Both the position numbers and the translations under genes were made by a program. A model generated the notes under the pieces. It was given only the letters and a program-made list of their open reading frames with translations, had not been told where the DNA came from and made no database searches. Of a stretch of 64,000 nucleotides of DNA, positions 45,501 through 57,800 are shown in pieces. Source of the stretch: Pachypanchax playfairii (taxonomy: Eukaryota; Chordata; Actinopteri; Cyprinodontiformes; Aplocheilidae); the NCBI GenBank assembly GCA_006937955.1, contig SSNP01000050.1:3316492-3380491 (forward strand), in the 5' to 3' direction. Position 1 is the stretch's first letter; the number at the start of each line of letters is the position of its first letter.

Positions 45501-48500
45501 AAGACTGAGTGATATGTTGGTACAAAGGTATGAAGCATCTTACTGATAGGAGAACAAGCTCATATCTTATCAACACATGCACTTAGTGAGCTGACAGAAA
45601 ACTCTCCTTGAGGTTTGCACAGCGTGGAAAAACCCTGAATGAGGTTTGGAGTAAAACCAGCAGGTGCTTGTATTTGGCTCCAAACATTTTAGTACTGTAG
45701 CTGGTTTAACAGTTAAATCTGCTGAAGCTAACAGTAAGCACAAATATAACATATTTTACTACCAGTAATAGAATCATGAGTGTAACCACCAAAATATTTC
45801 CAGTCAAATTAAAAAAGGAGGTTTAAAAAGTCTAAAAGCTTGAGCTGGGTTCATCCTTGTTTTCGTCACTTTTCATTTTGAAGCTCTCTTCCTTCTCTGT
45901 TGCTTCTTTGTCTGCCAGTTTTCCCAGTTTTTCCCTGACCAGTCTCTTTCTCTCTGCTTCCTCTCTACTCCCTCGCTCTGTCAAAGCAGGCTTGTCCAGA
46001 GCACTGAGGTACCTCTGTTCTGTGGCTCCGGGGGGAAAAAAAAGATGAAAACAGCACAGAACTTTCCAGCAGCAGCAGCACGCTGCTGTGATTTCATGTG
46101 CATGTCTACGAGCACGCGAGCATGTTGCTGCTCCGGGGTTTTCTCACCTCCTAGTGTTACGTTGCCGTGTAGAAAACGTCCCTGGTAGATCAGCCTCAGG
46201 ATGTTTGGACTGTCGACTTGCTCCTCTTCCCAGTCTGATCGGAAAAAAGAAGCAGATGGAAAGAGAGTAAGAGAGAAACCTGAATATGAAGAACAGTGAA
46301 AGGAAAGTTTGGAATATTTGCCTTTCTGGTTCATTTCATGTTAGGCTCTTTATGAAATGCTTTATATTTTTACTTTTCTTACATCTGCATCTTCACTGTA
46401 TAATCTACAGACCTGCCAACCTTGTCAAAAAAAATTTGAGTACCACTTGGGTTGCGCGGCTTTTTCTTGCAGAATTTGCGATTCCACTCGTGATTTTATT
46501 TATATATATATATATATAAATAAAGCAAAAATACACACAGACACACACACGTATACCGTTGCCTCTTTCTCTTTTTTCTGTAGGCTATATATTGGACGTA
46601 ATATTTATTCTATACAACTAGTAATTTCTACACATTTCACATCAAATGACCACTTTGGTTGTAAGATTCAGATAATTTATTAAATATTTTATTTTTGTCC
46701 ATGAGATTAAGAAAGAAGACAATTTATTATTACTACTACTATTTATTTTTGCCCTCCCTTCTCTGTTAATACATGTGATGATCACTGATCAATGATGAGC
46801 GCTCCTGTGCGCTCATCATTGATAAAGTGACACGCAAATTTTGTGCATGCGCTTGTGCATGTATCGTTCACAGGCGGGCTAGCAACGCCAGCCCAGTCGA
46901 GGACCAATCAGCAGAAGTTTCATTGACGGACCGCTCGTTGCCTCCCGCCTAAGGTTAAAGCGATAGCGATGGGTTATGGAGGTCGTTTGTCGCCTCCCGT
47001 GTGTTGAGTCCATAAGTTTACATGTAAAGGTTCACATTCACCGAAGGCTGGCCGGTCCGCTGATACACACAGACCCGCACACGCGCGTCCTCACACACAT
47101 CGAGAGAATTTACCGGAGGATGGAGAGAAGGAGCGGGCAGCAGGACACAGGACGAAGCGGGGGGGGGCGGTGTGTTACGCTGTAGGTTAGGCAGACTTTG
47201 TTTTCTCTGCTTTTCTGCGATGATTGGCTGAAACTTCTTCACCACGCTCCAGCATTTTTTTTTTTTTTACAGAACTCACATGTGCGCAGCTTTTAGCGTA
47301 GTTTAGAGGGGCGAGTCGTACCCGTGTATTTAGATGCCAAAATGCGTACTTGCTACACAAAATGCGTACAGGTTGGCAGGTCTGAATCTGTAATGTGGAA
47401 ACTGAAACAGAAACTGAATTTACAGTGAAACCTGTGAGAAGTAAGCTCTGATGTCACGGTTTCAGACTGTAAATCAGCTTTTCGGGTGTAAAAAACCTGC
47501 ATTTGAATCTCTATTTTCATTTGAGAAAAATGTAAAAATGATTCGGCATGACTTATTTGATGAAAAGTTGTTACTAAATGGTATCATTTAAAACTTTAAA
47601 CAGTTTCCACAGACACAAAAAATGAAATTTTGCTGAAACAAGCCTCTTTGGAGCCTCTTTACAGTAGAGACATCAAAGTTAAAACCTGTGATAGAAAGTT
47701 GGATTTTACACGACTGAACAAGCATTTTGAGATCTTTTTATGGTTTTTAGAAATGTGAAGGTTTATGACTGAGAGATTTTATGAAGGATGTTGAACTGAG
47801 ATTATACAAGCACGCTCTAACACAAACCTTCCACTTTATTTGCACTTTATAAAACAAACAGTTGGTATTTTTGTCCTCTTTCACTCAGTGTGTCTAACAC
47901 TGATAAAGAACTTGTGGTTTCCTTGAGGATAACCCCAGAGGACACAGCGATTCAGTCAGATCTTTCTCTGAAGGGTCATTTTAACTTTCTTACCTCGAAC
48001 ATAAAACATTTTAAAGACCCACAAATGGACACGAGTGACCATCAGATCCTTCTGCTAACAGATCGGATCTTTTTATTTAAAACTAGCTGTTTGTTTGAGA
48101 CTTAATATCTAGTCTGCTTTTCTCTGTTTGAGAGACACAGGTATGCGGTTACCATGGTGAACCTAATTAGCAGCTGGAAGCAGCTTCAACATTTTATTAT
48201 GGATCTTTGAGCAGCATGCGCTCCTTTAACAGTTGATTAGAACATCAGCATTTTGAGCAGACGTTTGATGCAAAGTGTCTTATTTCTTAGCGTGAGGGTT
48301 TTATGAGACGCGCTGCAAGACCTGAAAAAGAATATTGGGAAAAGAAAAAGACAGGGTGTGGACTGGGAAGAGCTACAGAAGAAAAGTCTGGCGGCCAGAT
48401 GTTTGTATCTTTTGACTGTTGAAGCTGAGATCTGTTGTCTCAGAGGAACACGAGGCGCTGAACACTAAAACCCGTTTGTTTTTTTTATGGATCCTGGACA

Positions 48501-48872
48501 ACAGCTCCGCACACTTTCTGAAGACGTGTAAAGTTTTGAACTGAACACTTTTTTGCTTGTTTGTTCAGCATTTCAACGTTCTCGAGTTGATCTTGACTCA
48601 AAGGCTGTTTCAGTTCATAACAACAGAAAAATAAAGAACTAGAATGTGGCTCAGAACTTTGATGGTATGAACAACACACTGAATCAAGTGTCAGGGAGGC
48701 GGCATCATTCCTGGAAAAACACAATCTTCAGCTTTGTACTAGAAACAATGAAGAGCTGCTCACCCATTGGCCAGTTGTCATAAACATGTTTGGCGATGTC
48801 TGCAGCGGAGTCGTTGGGAGAGAAGAGGAACTCTTTCGTCTTGCCACTGACTAAAATAAGTCGTAGGTTTAT
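42563..48872 (-). CDS. ubl3: Ubiquitin-like protein 3, exons 2-5 (first exon not found)
   Basis: Membrane-anchored ubiquitin-fold protein, prenylated at its C terminus and attached to the plasma membrane; implicated in sorting proteins into small extracellular vesicles. Coding exons on the minus strand: 48872-48764 (INLRLILVSGKTKEFLFSPN...), 46234-46148 (DWEEEQVDSPNILRLIYQGR...), 43876-43799 (LKLPLGRTTVMHLVARETLP...) and 42615-42563 (QRNREKTGESNCCVIL, stop). Boundaries are GT-AG and phases agree (0, 1, 1, 1), giving 108 residues. The known protein is 117 residues, so only the first exon of about 9 residues is missing. The terminal CVIL is a CAAX box, with an extra Cys before it suitable for palmitoylation. 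No damage is seen. Confidence 0.94.
42616..43798 (-). other. ubl3 intron 4
   Basis: Noncoding, AT-rich, with no transposon recognised. Confidence 0.8.
43877..46147 (-). other. ubl3 intron 3
   Basis: Noncoding apart from the candidate alternative exon listed at 45832-46025. A run of eleven G lies near 45414-45424. Confidence 0.75.
45832..46025 (-). other. Candidate alternative terminal exon inside ubl3
   Basis: On the minus strand, a T/C tract and AG (plus-strand ct at 46026-46027, or alternatively 46020-46021) precede 194 (or 188) bases. Either version is in phase with ubl3 exon 3 and open for about 64 codons to a TAG at 45832-45834. The encoded tail is highly charged (for example ALDKPALTERGSREEAERKR and LVREKLGKLADKEATEKEES). 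It would replace the end of the ubiquitin fold and the CAAX box. I do not recognise it as a known domain; chance openness is a real alternative. Confidence 0.25.
46408..47384. mobile_element. hAT-like non-autonomous element in ubl3 intron 2
   Basis: A 977-bp segment with perfect 14-bp inverted ends: CAGACCTGCCAACC on the left and GGTTGGCAGGTCTG on the right. Flanks share aatct (46403-46406 region and 47385-47389), but an exact 8-bp duplication is not clear. It contains a (TA)n run near 46503 and a GC-rich stretch at 46860-47180 that stands out from the AT-rich intron. No transposase is present. Confidence 0.7.
46788..46823. repeat. Perfect 15-bp hairpin
   Basis: ATCAATGATGAGCGC at 46788-46802 and its exact reverse complement at 46809-46823 around a 6-base loop (tcctgt), inside the hAT-like element. 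Confidence 0.9.
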
Positions 48873-49962
48873 CTGCAACAAAACACACAAAGAGAATAAA
48901 AATGTAATTAGATTTAATAATATATCTGATAAAACAGCTTCCTGATATTTAAACCTTCTACCAGGAAATACCCAGGTCCAAGTTGTAGTATTTAATAGTA
49001 AATAAACCTGCTCATCTTCTTACAAAGTAGTGTTGTACATCCTGGTATTTACACCACTGCCATGAATATTAACTACTTTACAGACCACTCGCATCTTCCA
49101 CATACGACAACAAGACGACACTTAGTCGATGGCAAAAAACAGCTGAGGAACAAGTCAAAGAACCCGACAGAGTCCGAGGCTGAGTGCTGAGTGTAAACGC
49201 TGCCTGGATCCATAACAGAGATGTTTCATTAACTGGGTTCCTGACCAGAAACACGCAGGGCTCAACTGATGGAGGACCAGACTCGTGTACGGGATCTGAG
49301 TCAGCTGCACATAAATGCAACATGTTGTTGTTTTTCTGCTTCACTTTGGTGGAATTTTATACAACTAAGATTGAGATTTACAGCTTTATGAATTTTTTAG
49401 GTTAATTTTCTGAACTGAAGTAAAAACTTCCAAATAAAAAGAGAGAGGATGCACCTGTATGATCCCAATACACTCAGAAATAAATGAACAAAAAAAGTAA
49501 AAAAAACTGGAAAACTAAAGATAGTTGCAACAGCACAGAACAGATTGTCAGCGAGTCTAATAAAATCGGCACACAATGTGACACTCCTTGTTATTTGAGT
49601 CTGACCTCTGCAGAAACAGAAGTTCCTTTAAAACTGGTCAAACAGGAATGTTGAACAAGGAAACTTCAGAAGGTTTTACTGCAGCGGGTCCAAGTTTTGG
49701 TTTGGATTAAGATCATATTTCATACAAGGATGAAAAAATATCCAATTTATAATATAGAAAATAATTAGCTGTTGTTTCCTCTTCTGGACATCATTTATGT
49801 TTGATGTACTGGAAATAACAAGGAGACATGCGTTTATAATAGACACAGTTAGAACTGGTAAATTACTGCTAAGATATTCATCTGCTTTGTAATTAAACTG
49901 TCTTGTATCAGGATGCAGATCAAAGTTCTTCTTATCAGGCAGGATTTATGTTTTAGTTGAGG

Positions 49963-49964
<2 letters not shown>

Positions 49965-50003
<39 letters not shown>
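49965..50003. repeat. (GT)n microsatellite
   Basis: About 19 uninterrupted GT units at the edge of a dispersed repeat. Confidence 0.95.
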
Positions 50004-50006
<3 letters not shown>

Positions 50007-50305
50007 TTGTATTTCTGACCTCCTGGGGACCCGTTTCCTGACTTTTACTATCTTTCTGGGGTCCGAGGGTTCTTGTGGGGACCGAAGTCTGGTCCCCATG
50101 AGGGGGACTCCCCTTTTTAGGGTTAGGGGTTAGGTTCATAGGTATGGTGTGAATAGAGTTTTAGTTAGTCTTAGGGTTAGTTATAGATCAGTAATGGTTA
50201 AGGTTAGGAAAAGGGTTTGGGTTAGGTATAAATCTAGTTACTAAAATCAATGGAAGTCAATGGACGGTCCCCATAAGGATACCAGAACAAACGTGTGTGT
50301 GTGTG
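50003..50305. repeat. Dispersed fish repeat with GGGTTAG motifs
   Basis: Runs from tttctgacctcctggggacc, through ggtccccatgagggggactc and several gggttag/ggttagg motifs, to ggacggtccccataaggata, bounded by GT microsatellites on both sides. I recognise this as a common interspersed sequence in teleosts, not a telomere. Confidence 0.6.
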
Positions 50306-50867
50306 CGCGCCTTCCCTCACTGTATTTGTGTAACTAGCCTGCGGTGCACACATGGCAAAAGCACGTGTGTCATTGTTGCTACTAATGTGTCCATGTGCTG
50401 AGGCTTGGACTCCACACTCCCACCCTGCTCCACCAAGCCTGCTCCGCTGATCGACGCACACACATATGAAAAAAAATGGTTTACAAACACTTGTGCGTGG
50501 AGATGGTTGCGGTGATGTAACAGGGCTAACAGCGACGGATTGAAACTGAGATCTCTGTAAACACGTAGCCAAATCAGCTTATAGGTTTAAGCTTGGACAA
50601 GGCATACAGAGACATAAACAAACCCGCACAGACGATTGAAAAAATAAAACCTTCAGCAACCCATGGCCATGCAGAATCAACTGATGATAGCTTGTTATTA
50701 TTAATTAATCATAACTTTATCACAAATTTGACTGAATGAACTCTGATTAACCGGAAAACTCAAATCCAAGTTTAAATGCTGAACTTTCTTCCCTGATCCA
50801 AACCTTTTAAATATTCACTTTTTTTGTCTCAAAGTTTTTTATTTTTCAGAAGTTAATTTTTCATGAC

Positions 50868-51004
50868 AGCCCTGTTGCCTTGCAACAAGGAAATCCTGGG
50901 TTTGAAACTCGACTGAAGCCTTCGTGCGTGGAGTTTGCATGTGCTCACTGTTCATGTGTGTGTTTTCTCCCACAGAAAGGTTAATTATTTACTCTAAATT
51001 GGCT

Positions 51005-51042
<38 letters not shown>

Positions 51043-51150
51043 CAATGGTCCTGTGATGGACTGGTGACCTCACCATGGTGGCCCCGCCTCTCACCTAATA
51101 ACCACTGAATATAAACACCAGCTCTCTGCAACCCTGAACAAAAACAAGCT
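50868..51150 (+). repeat. Fish L2/SINE-type retroposon, copy A
   Basis: Contains tggagtttgcatgtgctcac, tttctcccacag, ctctaaattggctctaggtg with a (GT)n run at 51009-51041, and gatggactggtgacctc then ctctgcaaccctgaac. This order is shared with the copy at 54530-54800 and many fish loci. Confidence 0.65.
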
Positions 51151-54100
51151 GTAGTGGGAAATTTATATTATGATTTAAAATAGTTTATTGTAAAAAACTA
51201 AAATCTGAAACAAAGAAAGTTTTAAAAAAAAAACCTGACTCTGAAGAGATGAAACAGATTTGACAGGACGCTGCTAACTTCAAATAGACTTAATTTTGAA
51301 CTTGTTTTCATTTTTGAGCTTGCAGTGAGTAATAAACTGAACACAATCACAAACATACAGAGTGAAAGAGGCTGAAAGGCTCCAAACAGGATGCATGTAT
51401 GAACTTACTGCATTACATTTAACTGAAAAGGCACAACACTGAAACGACGCCTCTCCTCCCTGCTGTAGCTTCTGAGATGCAGCAGCGCTTTGCGAAATGT
51501 TAACAAGCATCAAATCTGAGCCAAGAGGAAGAAGCTCCTTCACCCACAGACGCTCTTTCTTCTGTCTCTTCGAACATCTGTCTGTAACCATAGTGTCACC
51601 GTGGCAACAGGCAGTCGTGGGTGGATTAACCTGATAACACCTACAAGATTGCTTCACCCCCTACCACCACAGCCTCAACCCACTTTCCATGTTGCATCAC
51701 ACCAGCGTCCCCTCCTCCTCGCAGCGATCTCTGCACCTTTTCACTTGTTCTGTCTGTTTCCCTCAGATGCTTGCTCCACCCCGCTCAGTCACCCTCTGCA
51801 TCTCCACAGAGAGCAGCGGAGAAATGTACAAGGTCAAAGACGCACGGAGCTGTCCTCAGTTAAACAAGACAGACGCAGACTTTCTCCCATCAACCCACAA
51901 ATTATACAGTTATGTACAGTATCTCGTCTCTATTAGATTTCATCAGTCCTCCAAAAAAATGTTCTCTCTATTCTCCATTATTAGATAAACAAAAGACAGA
52001 TACTCAACTGGAGAGATCCACCGTCAATCCAGATGATTACATATGTTACATAAAGATTCTGTAAAGGCACTAAACAAATATCCTGGGAGCCGACCCCACC
52101 ACGATCTCCACTACCTCCATGTCCTATTAGGACACCATTACTTGCAGGAATATTCCCATTTCCGAGCCCTCACCAGCCTGTGCCACAAACTCCTCTCAGG
52201 CAAGCAGCAACATGCTAGAAAATCCTGCCATGATGATTTATATGATTTATATGACACCAGCATGGACCTCTTCAGATTCTTGATGCAGTTTTTACATCAT
52301 CATTCATGAAAGAGGGACCCAGCTAATAGCATATAAAAAATCGTTCCCTTTTTCTTTTTAGAAATGGTGTTCAAACCTCAAAAAGTCGCAATGCAACAAG
52401 AGAATCCGTCCTAATGAAGATGATCCATCTTCAGTCTGTATTTCTATAGGTGAGCTTCCTTTTCTTTCTGTTCCCTCATTAAATCATTTGATTCAGACTT
52501 GTGCTGAATATATTCTATTCTCTCCTGTTAGTCCCCCCTCGTCTTTCTCTCTCTCTTCCTGAGGGTCACTGTGCCTCCTTCCTGGATTCTCTTCAGTGAA
52601 AAGGCTGGTAATGAGGTTTCACTGCAGCTCAAGGAAGTATATTCAATTAGAATCAATTTTCTTTAACAGATACAGAAGCTCTGAGTACTGAAAAGGGCAC
52701 TGCTTCAAGTTTAAACACAGAGCATTAAAACATGTCTACAGGCAAACTGCCAGTTACTCATGAATGTCAGAAAAATACCAAGACTCAGATGAGTGAATGT
52801 TTTATGACTTGATGGGAGCTGGAAGACGAGGGAACACGGCGAGGCTCGCTGTGCTGCAGTGTGAGGATGTGAAAGCATCTGTCAAAAACACTGAGACCTC
52901 CTGCTCACACGTGAAAACACAAAAGTAAGGAAACGACTACCTGGCGTCAAACCTGCTTGCTGTAAATATTCCAACAATAATGTGACCTGCTGTCAGCTCA
53001 GCGGCGCGGCGTAAACATGTGAAGCTAACGTTTGGGCTAAACACTGTTTGCACAACGACGAGGGCCGGAAATTCAATGCCACCTATAATTATTCCATCCT
53101 GAGAACAGTTCTCAGCTCCTTCTCCAGCCAGCAGATTGTACGTGTGTGTGTTTATGCATGCTTGTGTTTACAAGTGCATTAAAGAGTGCTGCTGCTCTTT
53201 AGACCCTCTGCAGCAGTCAACAAATTACAGAGTGGGAAGCCTTCCTGTGGGAATGTATCAGAGCAGTTTGAGATGTAGTCCGTGCGGGGGGTTCGGCGCT
53301 GCTGTTGGTGCGGATTCCTAACCGTATGAATGAATTTAAAAGAGAAGGTGGGCGACTGGGTCGACTGTGGTCTCTTTAAAGCGAGGCAGCAGCATTCTGC
53401 ACACAGGGTGATCTGACTTGCACCTAAAATTCAGACAATTTGGCTACAAAAAGGGGAGAAAAGCACAAATCCCACATGATTTACACAAGGCTGTTTCTGT
53501 TGATAATTATAGATAAGCACTTTTCTCCCTGGCACTGATATGTGGCTGTTAACACGTTTTAATAAACATGAACTCCGGACGTAATGGAGCTACGTCTTGG
53601 CTCGTTTGACAAACTGGGAACAAAAGCTGGCTTGGAAAAAGAAAATACTAGAAGCTTTCATCCAGGTTCATAATCACTAAAAACTACAAGCTTTGACTCA
53701 TTTTGCAAAAGCATTCTAAGATACTACAAGTGTTCACCCCGACTGGAAACAACAAACACGCTTTTTTCATTTAAAACACACTAATTGGAGTATCTGAAGA
53801 GAATCACTGCTTATTACTGAACTACTTGTTAAATTTGTGAGAAAATAACGAAGAAATTAGAGTCTCTGATAAGTCAAACAGCCTGTTTATTTCATTAGTG
53901 TGGCGTTTTCTTTCTGTCTGAATGCGTTCTCTTTGTGCAGCTGTATTCACAGAGCAGTTATGCAACAGAAGCTGAATGATAAAAAATACGAGAAACAAAG
54001 CCCTGGGCAAGGATTTGTAATCTCAGTGTCTCTGTGTAGTAAGATGCACAAAACTATATCAGGTTTTAAATCTCCTTTTATGCAGCTCATCTTTCTCCAA

Positions 54101-54529
54101 CAAATAAGCCTCTTTATCAGACTTTTAAAGACTTAAAAATGACTAACTGTAGCTGTGAATGATGCTATATCAAAAATTATATTGTTTTTTTTTTTATTTC
54201 CAAAGATTTTTTAACTGAGTTTGTTAAGAATTTGCAAATAGCTGATCAGTGAAATCAAACAATTTTCCTTTGTAAATAGTCATTAATGAGTAAATTACAT
54301 AACAGAGTTAAATCTGAATAACGTTTATTAACACTTTTTTAACTGTTGGAGACACATTTTATGTACCGTAATTTGAAATTACAGTGATGAATGGAATAAG
54401 AATTTATTTTTGTAAAACAATCCAAGTAATTTTAGATAAAATATCTGACACTTGTGTTATTTGGCTTGTTTTCTTCTGTGCTGCTTAGCTGTGGCCTTAA
54501 CTCTTAGGGTTAGCTGTTGTTGGATTTGG

Positions 54530-54805
54530 TAGCACTGTTGTCTTGCAGTAAGAAGGTTCAGGGGTTGAAACCAGGCCAGAACTTTCCTAGACAAAGTTTA
54601 CATGTTCTCCCACATGAATTTTCTCCAGGGACTCCAGATTCTTCCCACAGATCAAAAATATGCATGAAAGGATAATTAACAACTCTAAATTTTGTGTGTG
54701 TATCTATAGGTGGCCCTATGATGGATTGGTGACCTGTCCATATTGTAACCCCACTTCTGAAGATAGACACCAGCTCCCTGCAACTCTGAGCAGGAACATG
54801 CAGGT
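54530..54805 (+). repeat. Fish L2/SINE-type retroposon, copy B
   Basis: Same order as copy A: tagcactgttgtcttgcagt, ttacatgttctccc, cttcccacagatc, aactctaaattttgtgtgtg, gatggattggtgacctgtcc, ctccctgcaactctgagcag. Diverged at many positions, so an old insertion. Confidence 0.65.
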
Positions 54806-57800
54806 ACAGAACATGTCTGACTGTCAACAGCAGGTGGAGGCTGTACATATGAACACGCTAAGCTGCTTGTTTGGAGACTTTATCAGAAAGACTGAGGAAA
54901 TCCAAAATACTGTTGTAACAGTAAACTTCGTAAACTTCTAATTTTGTTTGCGTAACATGAAAGTTAAGAAAAGTACTGAAACAAGCTGACATCAATTATA
55001 ATAACCCTTCCTCGTGATAAACTCCGTCTTATCCACTGAACAACCAAACTCAGAAGATTATTGAAGTCGTCTACGTGCAGCTACTGTCCCACTTCAGTGT
55101 GATCATCAACTATTTCCACGGAGTAAGTAAGATACAACAGAACAACCTTGAACCAGGTGACGTTTATTATTAACTTACACAGATGAGATTTGTTGCTACA
55201 AACACTAGCAGGTCATCGTCACTTTTGACCTACTTCACCAGTTTGGAATCCAAAGCACACGAATGTTTCCATTAAATAAAAAACATTTAGGCAAAATATT
55301 AACAGATAAATACTGACTGTGGATACAGGGAGCAAGAATGGAAGACCTGTTATCGGTATTTGTCAAGGTTTGTGACACTGAAGTGAAGAAAGCTTCTGTT
55401 ATTCAGACTTTTATTTTTTATCCAGGACAATCTGTCGTTTTCCTCCAGATACAGGCAAAAGCAGAACACTTCAGCCAAGCAGTCTGACTGGTCAAGGCTT
55501 ACTCCGATCCTGCTGAATATGCCTACAGTCATGCTCTGCCGGTTGCCATGGCAACCCTTGTATTAAGCACAGAGCTAGTTAGTCATCTGGGCCATTCTGT
55601 CTTGGTTTAGCTGTATGTGCACTGAGTGCATGTCCTTTCAGAGCTCACAAAAACACAGAAAACAGGTAATTATCAAAATAAAAGTCTGGTATTTTTGTGT
55701 TGTGTGTTTATTATTACAAGCTGATTAACGTTTTGACTTAATTTACCACAAAATGTTCACTGCTGCCATCTTTTATAATGTCTGTGCTTAATTATGTTTA
55801 ATTATTATTTTGAAAAACCACAAGCGGACTACTCATCCAGCATAAACTGAAGTCTAGTTTTGTTTATTGAAAATGTAAATCCTGTCTCCGATGGTTTTTG
55901 CTATTGTCACAGAAACACGCTATGCCCCATTTGTTACAACAACAGATTAACATTTACACAAAATCTACATCCAGTTTCACTCCAGTGAAGGTTTTGGCAT
56001 CAAGGACAGCAGGTTGGGTCCTGTTTTTATTTCCTGGCTACATTTAAACAGCAACCATCATATCTTTGTTTAAATTCTACTTTTTATTAAAATAAAACTA
56101 CTTCTATTTTAGGGGGATTTAACGCACAAATGAACTCCCTAAAAGCCATGACATTGTTTGTTCCTTCTGAAGCCAGACTTGTGACCTTGCTGGCATCAGA
56201 TCAAATCCCTGCACAGTTTAGTTTCTTCTTCTATATCTCCTTGTTCTTGAATAAGGTGAGCAGCCACCTCAGTGACCATAAAACACGAGAAGCCTTCCTG
56301 TTCAGACTCCAGTAGGGTCATTAATCATTAAAGAGATAATCCACTTTAAGGGAGACTGTGAACAAACACCACTGACCTTTTATGAGATGTGTTTTCTAGA
56401 GCAGCTTCTTAGCATCCTGTAGCATGGGCAGCTAATAATTATGGTTCTAACCATGTTAAAAATCCTGGTTTCTAACCCTCATGGCAGCTTTAGATGTTCT
56501 GTAGTCTTCAGAGTAAAACAGCTTTCTGACTTGAAGTTTTGTTCTTTTATATTACTGAAGCAAACTTTACTCAAACTCAAACATTAAGGTTGTTTTTCTG
56601 CCGTTACATTTCCTTATTTTAAAACCAAATATTCACCAGTACTCTTTTCTCCTTGAACTTCACCCTCCTATCAGTTTCATGTCTCATTATCGGTTACATG
56701 TGCCTCATATTTCTCTCTAAGCTTCAGTCCTTGTATTTTACCATCAATTTTTTTTCTAAAAAAGGAGTAACCTTTGACACAACATCCTCGTCACAGCCAC
56801 TTTTATCATTCATCTACTTCCTGTCACCCCATAGATCAACTCTTTTTTTGCTCCAATATAACAGCCTCGCACAAAGAAATCAGGAGGAAATGCACCTTTT
56901 TTAAGTTTGCACATTTTCAAATCAGTTGTACAACCTTCATCATGGTTAACTATTCCACCTCCGGCTCACTGAGCACAATGATTACAAGATGTTACTAGTT
57001 TTCCAACTTGTTATCAGAACGTGTTTAGGTAGGGAGAGGTGCAATTCCCAGATCTGAGTTCTGACTTCCGAGGTAAATGAAACACAGCACAACCCCCTTA
57101 ATCCATCAGCAGCTCCACCTTTTCTCAAGAGACATCATCCTCCTACTCCCAGTCATCTTCTCTAAAATTAAAAAAAAAATCCTGTTATTTAAGTCACACA
57201 CGCCCATGACTGCATTCCTTCCTCATGATAGATGCCTTTGATCACACCTTCCACAGATTTTTCCCTGCGTGATCAGAGCTGTCACAAGGGCTCGAGGCAG
57301 GTTTATCCTGCAGAGCAGCCTCTCGCCTCTTTCTCAATCTTCTGGTTAAAAAAAAGGATCGAACATTAAAATGGTGGTTAACGAGCTGGCATGTTTAATG
57401 CAAACCTTTGCATGATAAGTGAATCGTTAAGCTTCAAGCCCCTGATAAGACACTGAATTTGCATGCAGATAGATAAAACTGACCCCAACAGGTGGAAATG
57501 TGGATCTGGAATCTGTTGGACCCTGAAAAAAAAGCTGTGAAATCAGCGTGAGAACTAGCTGAATAAGAGCTCCTATGTTACATTTTTTTTGGTTGTACCA
57601 GTTTGGTCTCCTAATGCACACAGATTTTCACCTGTTTTTTTTTTTCCCCCATGTGACTCAGTTGCAGCCGTTTATCTAGTAATGGGTGGGTCAGATAAGA
57701 TAAGACTCCACATAAGAGCTCATCTGAGGGACGCTGCTCCACACCACATTTCACCGCTCGGATCAGATGAATTCAGTTCACTTTAGAGACGACTGATAGA

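Larger units (their letters stand above)
46235..48763 (-). other. ubl3 intron 2
   Basis: Noncoding. Contains the hAT-like element at 46408-47384; the remainder shows no gene. Confidence 0.8.

Noticed and set aside
50100..50240. GGGTTAG-like repeats suggesting an interstitial telomere
   Set aside because: Units are irregular and embedded in a recognisable dispersed teleost repeat bounded by GT microsatellites.
51060..51095. Minus-strand ccaccatg followed by gtgagg as a possible ubl3 first exon
   Set aside because: It is part of the common retroposon phrase gatggactggtgacctc and would not encode the expected leader.
52043..52309. 88-codon open frame rich in His and Leu
   Set aside because: No family resemblance, no conserved motif and no promoter or splice evidence; length is within chance for this composition.
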